Source: Actinomadura mexicana (GTDB lineage: Bacteria; Actinomycetota; Actinomycetes; Streptosporangiales; Streptosporangiaceae). Taken from it: a stretch of DNA of 64,000 bases. The stretch is from positions 1-64,000 of the forward strand of contig NZ_FZNP01000006.1 of assembly GCF_900188105.1 (NCBI RefSeq). Reading direction: 5' to 3'. The notes under the pieces are model-generated. The model ran no database searches. It had not been told where the DNA came from and was given only the letters and a program-made list of their open reading frames with translations. Within the stretch, counting starts at the first letter, position 1, and every line of letters starts with the position of its first letter. A program made the translations under genes and the position numbers. This document shows, piece by piece, positions 60,211-64,000 of this stretch.

Positions 60211-60248
60211 GGGGGTGGGGCGGGCGTCTAGGCGCCCGCCCCACCCCC
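60211..60248. terminator. bidirectional hairpin terminator
   Basis: Perfect 16-bp stem gggggtggggcgggcg (60211-60226) with 60233-60248 and a six-base loop, between convergent osmC-type and uppS genes. Confidence 0.8.
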
Positions 60249-60264
60249 ACCACGACGAACGCAC

Positions 60265-61071
60265 TCAGGCGCCCCCAGGCGCCTGACCCAGGCCGACCGC
60301 ATTGGGCACAGCCCCGCCGTAGCGGCGGTCGCGGGAGGCGTAGAGCTCGCAGGCGTGCCACAGGTGCCGGCGGTCGAAGTCCGGCCAGAGCGTGTCGAGG
60401 AACACCATCTCCGCGTACGCCGACTGCCAGAGCAGGAAGTTGGACGTGCGCTGCTCCCCCGAGGAGCGCAGGAACAGGTCGACGTCGGGGATGCCGGGCT
60501 CGTCCAGGTAGCGGGCGAAGACCTTCTCGTTGATCTTGCCGGGGTCGAGCCGGCCGTCCCGCACGTCCCGGGCGATCGCCGCGGCCGCGTCGACGATCTC
60601 GGCGCGGCCCCCGTAGTTCACGCAGAACTGCAGGGTGAGGACGTCGTTGTCGCGAGTCATCTCCTCGGCCGTCTCCAGCTCCTTGATGACGCTGCGCCAC
60701 AGCCGGGGCCGCCGGCCGGCCCAGCGCACCCGCACGCCCATCGAGTGGAGCTGGTCGCGGCGGCGGCGGATCACGTCCCGGTTGAAGCCCATGAGGAAGC
60801 GCACCTCGTCGGGCGAGCGCTTCCAGTTCTCGGTGGAGAACGCGTACGCCGACAGGTAGGGGACGCCGAGCTCGATCGCGCCCATGATCACGTCGAAGAG
60901 CGAGTCCTCGCCGCGCTTGTGGCCCTCGGTGCGCGGCAGGCCGCGCTCCTTGGCCCAGCGGCCGTTGCCGTCCATGACGATGGCGATGTGCCGCGGTACC
61001 AGGTCCGCGGGGATCGGGGGCGGGGTGGCGCCGTCCCGGTGCGGTTCCGGAGGCGATACGGCCCTGCTCAA
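60265..61071 (-). CDS. uppS: isoprenyl transferase (undecaprenyl/decaprenyl diphosphate synthase)
   Basis: A 268-residue cis-prenyltransferase that makes the lipid carrier for cell-wall synthesis. The FPP site IAIVMDGNGRWAKERGLPR, the segment LSAYAFSTENWKR and the C-terminal LFLRSSGEQRTSNFLLWQSAY are diagnostic. It begins at TTG 61071, overlapping the recO stop as TTGA, so translation is coupled. The recO-uppS order is standard in actinobacteria. Confidence 0.94.
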   Translation of the reverse strand: MSRAVSPPEPHRDGATPPPIPADLVPRHIAIVMDGNGRWAKERGLPRTEGHKRGEDSLFDVIMGAIELGVPYLSAYAFSTENWKRSPDEVRFLMGFNRDVIRRRRDQLHSMGVRVRWAGRRPRLWRSVIKELETAEEMTRDNDVLTLQFCVNYGGRAEIVDAAAAIARDVRDGRLDPGKINEKVFARYLDEPGIPDVDLFLRSSGEQRTSNFLLWQSAYAEMVFLDTLWPDFDRRHLWHACELYASRDRRYGGAVPNAVGLGQAPGGA

Positions 61072-61832
61072 ACTCTCTCCCTATCGGTGTCGTCGTCGCG
61101 CGTCTCGCGCTCCACATGGCGCAGGGAACGGATCCCGTGCTCCAGATGCCACTGCAGGTAGGCGGCCACCAGGCCGCTGGTCTCCGTCCGGTGGCGCTGC
61201 TCGCTGCCGTCCGCGTACTCCCAGTCGCCGCGCAGCAGCGCCAGCATCAGCCCGAACGTCGGCGGCGCCGGGGTCGCGGCGCCCGGCTGGCGGCAGCCGG
61301 CGCACACCGCGCCGCCCGCCGCGATGGCGAACCCGCGCAGCCCGCCGCGGTTGCCGCACCGGCAGCACTCGTCGAGCGCGGGCGCCCAGCCGGCGACCGA
61401 CAGCGAGCGCAGCAGGTAGGCGTCCAGGACGAGCCGGGGGTCGTGGGTCCGCTCGGCGAGCGTGCGCAGCCCGCCGACCAGCAGCAGGAACTGCCGCAGC
61501 GCGGGCTCGCCCTCCTCGCTGGTGAGCTTCTCCGCGGTCTCCAGCATCGCCGTCCCCGCCGTGTAGCGGGGGTAGTCGGTGACCAGCGCCTCCCCGTACG
61601 GGCGCAACGTCTCGGCCTGCGTGATCAGGTCGAGGGAGCGCCGCTCGTACAGCTGGAGGTCCACGTGCGTGAACGGCTCCAGCCGGGCGCCGAACCGGGA
61701 TCTGGTCTTGCGGACCCCCTTCGCCGCGGCGCGGATGCGGCCGGTCCGCCGGGTCAGCACCGTCACGATGCGATCGGCCTCGCCCAGCTTCTGGGTGCGC
61801 AGGACGATGCCTTCGTCGCGGTACAGGGTCAC
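61068..61832 (-). CDS. recO: DNA repair protein RecO
   Basis: A 254-residue RecO for RecFOR recombinational repair. OB-fold N-terminus (YRDEGIVLRTQKLGEADRIV, KGVRKTRSRFGARLEPF), helical middle, and a four-cysteine zinc site (DECCRCGNRGG, AVCAGCRQPG). GTG 61832 (VTLYRDEG) is the homologous start. It is the first gene of recO-uppS. Confidence 0.93.
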   Translation of the reverse strand: MTLYRDEGIVLRTQKLGEADRIVTVLTRRTGRIRAAAKGVRKTRSRFGARLEPFTHVDLQLYERRSLDLITQAETLRPYGEALVTDYPRYTAGTAMLETAEKLTSEEGEPALRQFLLLVGGLRTLAERTHDPRLVLDAYLLRSLSVAGWAPALDECCRCGNRGGLRGFAIAAGGAVCAGCRQPGAATPAPPTFGLMLALLRGDWEYADGSEQRHRTETSGLVAAYLQWHLEHGIRSLRHVERETRDDDTDRERV

Positions 61833-62015
61833 CCGTTCATTCTGACGCACCCCGCCCGATGCCTCGGTGCCCCGGGGGCATCTGCCCAGGATCTTCACAA
61901 GTCACACCAGTGACCCCGCTGCGCCGCAAGACGAACACACAATGTGACCGGATTCGGCCGTAGCGGTCCCCCGAAAGTCATGGCTGGAACCACGGGCACC
62001 TGGCAGCGTTGTGGC

Positions 62016-63062
62016 ATGAGATGCCACATCGTGCCACCGCACATGCTGGAACGGATCGCCCGCGAAGCCGAGGACCCGGCCATACGCGGCCGGGCCCGCC
62101 GTACGCTGGCGCTCACCTCCGCCCAGTTCACCGAGCGGCGGACGGCCGCGGCCGCGGCCCCCTCCCCCTCCGAGGACTTCATCCCCGACCGGACGATCAA
62201 CGACGCCGAGCACCGCGAGGACCTGCCCGGCCGCACCGTGCGGGCGGAGGGAGCCCCGGCCACCGGCGACCGGGCCGCCGACCGGGCCTACGACTGGCTG
62301 GGAACGACCTTCGACTTCTTCGAGGCGGCGTACCGGCGCAACTCGATCGACGGGGCGGGCCTTCCCCTGGTCTCGACCGTCCATTACGGCGACAGGTACG
62401 ACAACGCTTTCTGGAACGGCGAGCAGATGGTGTACGGGGACGGCGACGGCGTCCTGTTCACCGATTTCACCGTCCCCCTGGACGTCACCGGGCACGAACT
62501 CGTCCACGGCGTCACCCAGTACACCGCGAACCTGGAGTACTACGGCCAGTCCGGCGCGCTCAACGAGTCCGTGTCCGACGTGTTCGGCTCGCTCGTCAAG
62601 CAATGGCATCTCGACCAGAGTGCCGACCGGGCCGACTGGCTCATCGGGCAGGGGCTGCTCGCACCGGGCGTCAACGGCGTCGCACTCCGCTCCATGAAGG
62701 AGCCCGGCACCGCCTATGACGACCCGCAGCTGGGCAAGGACCCGCAGCCCGGCCACATGGACGACTATGTCGACACCTACCGCGACAATGGGGGCGTCCA
62801 CATCAACTCGGGCATCCCCAACCGCGCCTTCTACCTCGTCGCCGCCGGCATCGGCGGCAACGCCTGGGAGAAGGCCGGCCGCATCTGGTACCAGACGCTC
62901 ACGGGCGGCTCCCTCGCCGCCGACGTCGGCTTCGCCGGCTTCGCCGCCGCGACGGTCCAGGCCGCGACCGCGCTGTACGGAGCCGAGGCCGTCGAGACCA
63001 ACGCCGTGAACCGGGCCTGGACGGGGGTAGGCGTCTCCCTGGAGGCGAACGAAACGCAGTGA
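62016..63062 (+). CDS. protealysin-like M4 metalloprotease
   Basis: A 348-residue M4 protease without a signal peptide. ATG 62016 gives MRCHIVPPHMLERIARE, the short protealysin-type propeptide with its conserved PPxxL core, in place of the long FTP/PepSY propeptide of secreted thermolysins. Catalytic motifs: TGHELVHGVTQY, GALNESVSDVFG and VHINSGIPNRAFYLV. Protealysin-like enzymes are found inside cells or leave without a classical signal. It overlaps the next gene, an emfourin-like inhibitor, by four bases, forming a protease-inhibitor pair. Confidence 0.9.
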   Translation: MRCHIVPPHMLERIAREAEDPAIRGRARRTLALTSAQFTERRTAAAAAPSPSEDFIPDRTINDAEHREDLPGRTVRAEGAPATGDRAADRAYDWLGTTFDFFEAAYRRNSIDGAGLPLVSTVHYGDRYDNAFWNGEQMVYGDGDGVLFTDFTVPLDVTGHELVHGVTQYTANLEYYGQSGALNESVSDVFGSLVKQWHLDQSADRADWLIGQGLLAPGVNGVALRSMKEPGTAYDDPQLGKDPQPGHMDDYVDTYRDNGGVHINSGIPNRAFYLVAAGIGGNAWEKAGRIWYQTLTGGSLAADVGFAGFAAATVQAATALYGAEAVETNAVNRAWTGVGVSLEANETQ

Positions 63063-63310
63063 AAGTGACAGTCGTCCGCAGCGGGGGGTTTGCGGGGATC
63101 GAACGGCGCGCCGAGTCCGACAGCGCCAGCGATCCCATGCTGTCCAGGCTCGTCGGCCGCGTCGATCTGAAGAGCGTGCCGCCGCCGGGCCGAATCCCTG
63201 ACCAGTTCCTGTACGAAATCGACATCGACGGCGACCGGACCACCGTGGGCGAGGCCCAGCTCCACGGCCCCTTGCGAGAGCTGGTCCACCACGTCCTCGG
63301 ACGTCTCTGA
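63059..63310 (+). CDS. emfourin-like inhibitor of the protealysin-type protease
   Basis: An 83-residue acidic protein starting at GTG 63059, overlapping the protease stop. VTVVRSGGFAGIERRAES at the N-terminus and FLYEIDIDGDRTTVGE in the middle match what I recall of emfourin, the slow tight-binding inhibitor encoded beside protealysin. It lacks a signal peptide, like its target. The gene order and coupling support holding the protease inactive in the cytoplasm. A perfect terminator follows. Confidence 0.8.
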   Translation: MKVTVVRSGGFAGIERRAESDSASDPMLSRLVGRVDLKSVPPPGRIPDQFLYEIDIDGDRTTVGEAQLHGPLRELVHHVLGRL

Positions 63311-63317
63311 CCGCTTC

Positions 63318-63357
63318 GTCTCGGGTTCAGGAACCTGGGGGGACCTGAACCCGAGAC
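63318..63357. terminator. bidirectional hairpin terminator
   Basis: Perfect 14-bp stem gtctcgggttcagg (63318-63331) with 63344-63357 and a 12-base loop, between convergent emfourin-like and leuA genes. Confidence 0.8.
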
Positions 63358-63367
63358 AACCGGCCGC

Positions 63368-64000
63368 TTACCTTCCCTGCGCGCGGGCCACCCGGTTGAC
63401 GGCCGACAGCATCGCCTTGAGGGACGCGGTGACGATATTGCCGTCGATGCCGACGCCCCACACCGTCGTGCCCTGCCCGTCGCCGAACCGCACGTCGCAC
63501 TCGACATAGGCGGCGGCGCGCGCGTCGCCGCCCGCGCTCATCGCGTGCTCGGCGTAGTCCAGCACCCGGACGTTGATCCCGACCGCGGCGAGCGCGTCCT
63601 CGAACGCCGAGACGGGGCCGTTGCCGACGCCCTCGATCTCGCGGATCTCGCCGTCCACGCGGACGTCGCAGCTGAGCGCGTCCTTCTCGTCCACCCGGGA
63701 CGTCGTGCGGTGCGCCAGCAGCCCGGCGCGCGGGCCGTTGGCGAGGAACTCCGCCTCGAAGATCTCCCACATGCGCTCGGCCGTGACCTCGCCGCCCGCG
63801 CTGTCGGTGTGCTCCTGCACGACCCGGGAGAACTCGATCTGGAGCCGGCGCGGCAGTTCCAGCGCGTGCTCGGTCTTCATGATGTAGGCGACGCCGCCCT
63901 TGCCGGACTGGCTGTTCACCCGGATCACGGCCTCGTACGTCCGGCCGACGTCGTGCGGGTCGATCGGCAGGTACGGGACCTCCCACCCGAACTGCTCCAC
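63368..64000 (-). CDS. leuA: 2-isopropylmalate synthase, C-terminal part
   Basis: The last 210 residues of LeuA; the 5' part with the catalytic barrel is beyond the right edge. Visible are the end of the linker domain (VPYLPIDPHDVGRTYEAVI, VNSQSGKGGVAYIMKTEH) and the leucine-binding regulatory domain (IEGVGNGPVSAFEDALAAVG, GGDARAAAYVECDV, VWGVGIDGNIVTASLKAML). The enzyme commits acetyl-CoA and 2-ketoisovalerate to leucine and is feedback-inhibited through this domain. Confidence 0.95.
   Translation of the reverse strand: MEQFGWEVPYLPIDPHDVGRTYEAVIRVNSQSGKGGVAYIMKTEHALELPRRLQIEFSRVVQEHTDSAGGEVTAERMWEIFEAEFLANGPRAGLLAHRTTSRVDEKDALSCDVRVDGEIREIEGVGNGPVSAFEDALAAVGINVRVLDYAEHAMSAGGDARAAAYVECDVRFGDGQGTTVWGVGIDGNIVTASLKAMLSAVNRVARAQGR

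Overview
The window is high-GC actinomycete chromosome. Gene content fits a Thermomonosporaceae/Actinomadura-like organism: a three-copy TerD operon, an F420-type luciferase-like oxidoreductase, a mycothiol-type DinB protein, IdeR-like and Zur-like boxes, leaderless promoters, frequent GTG/TTG starts and GTGA/ATGA-coupled genes. The genus is an inference.

Layout. (1) 1-6711 is an accessory block ending at a tRNA-Asn gene (6823-6895). It holds a truncated IS1380-type element, a lone membrane protein, a secreted streptogrisin-like protease, and two IS256-family elements. Both IS256 elements have terminal inverted repeats and flanking target duplications; one transposase has an amber codon, and the other element sits at the stop codon of an older transposase remnant. 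(2) 7039-10904 carries a YtxH-like protein, a conserved small protein, an MGH1-like glycosidase and two rRNA methyltransferases that resemble the AviRa/AviRb avilamycin-resistance pair. (3) 11012-18557 is a coupled Ter stress operon: HAD phosphatase, PRTase-PELOTA (StiP-like), PRTase_2-TRSP, CitE-like lyase, three TerD proteins and a TerC-like membrane protein. (4) 18778-22741 has a long coiled-coil protein and a reduced gas-vesicle operon of two unusual GvpA-domain fusions, GvpK and GvpL/F. (5) 22907-31085 has a decayed PEP-utilising protein, EfeB-EfeO behind an iron box, YbjQ, rpoD-dnaG and a gutted M20 peptidase pseudogene. (6) 31353-41849 has an orphan ABC ATPase, a MocR regulator, a DinB protein, a MerR regulator with a divergent F420 oxidoreductase, GtrA, an MFS transporter, a ferredoxin-reductase-type flavoprotein, Dgt and a DUF218 protein. 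(7) 41944-52347 has pyruvate phosphate dikinase, a GH15 trehalase-like enzyme, a fused SecDF, small secreted proteins and glycyl-tRNA synthetase. (8) 52515-64000 has an Rv2525c-like DUF1906 protein, a Zur-controlled znuACB-zur operon, two M4 metalloproteases (one secreted, one protealysin-like with an emfourin-type inhibitor), OsmC, recO-uppS and the 3' part of leuA.

The parts most likely to hold undescribed biology are the Ter metabolite operon, the buoyancy-incompetent gas-vesicle-derived operon with PH-like and zinc-ribbon fusions beside it, and the AviRa/AviRb-like pair at the end of the Ter transcription unit. Metal handling recurs (Ter, Efe, Znu/Zur). Long reading frames opposite real genes are GC-driven shadows and were left out.
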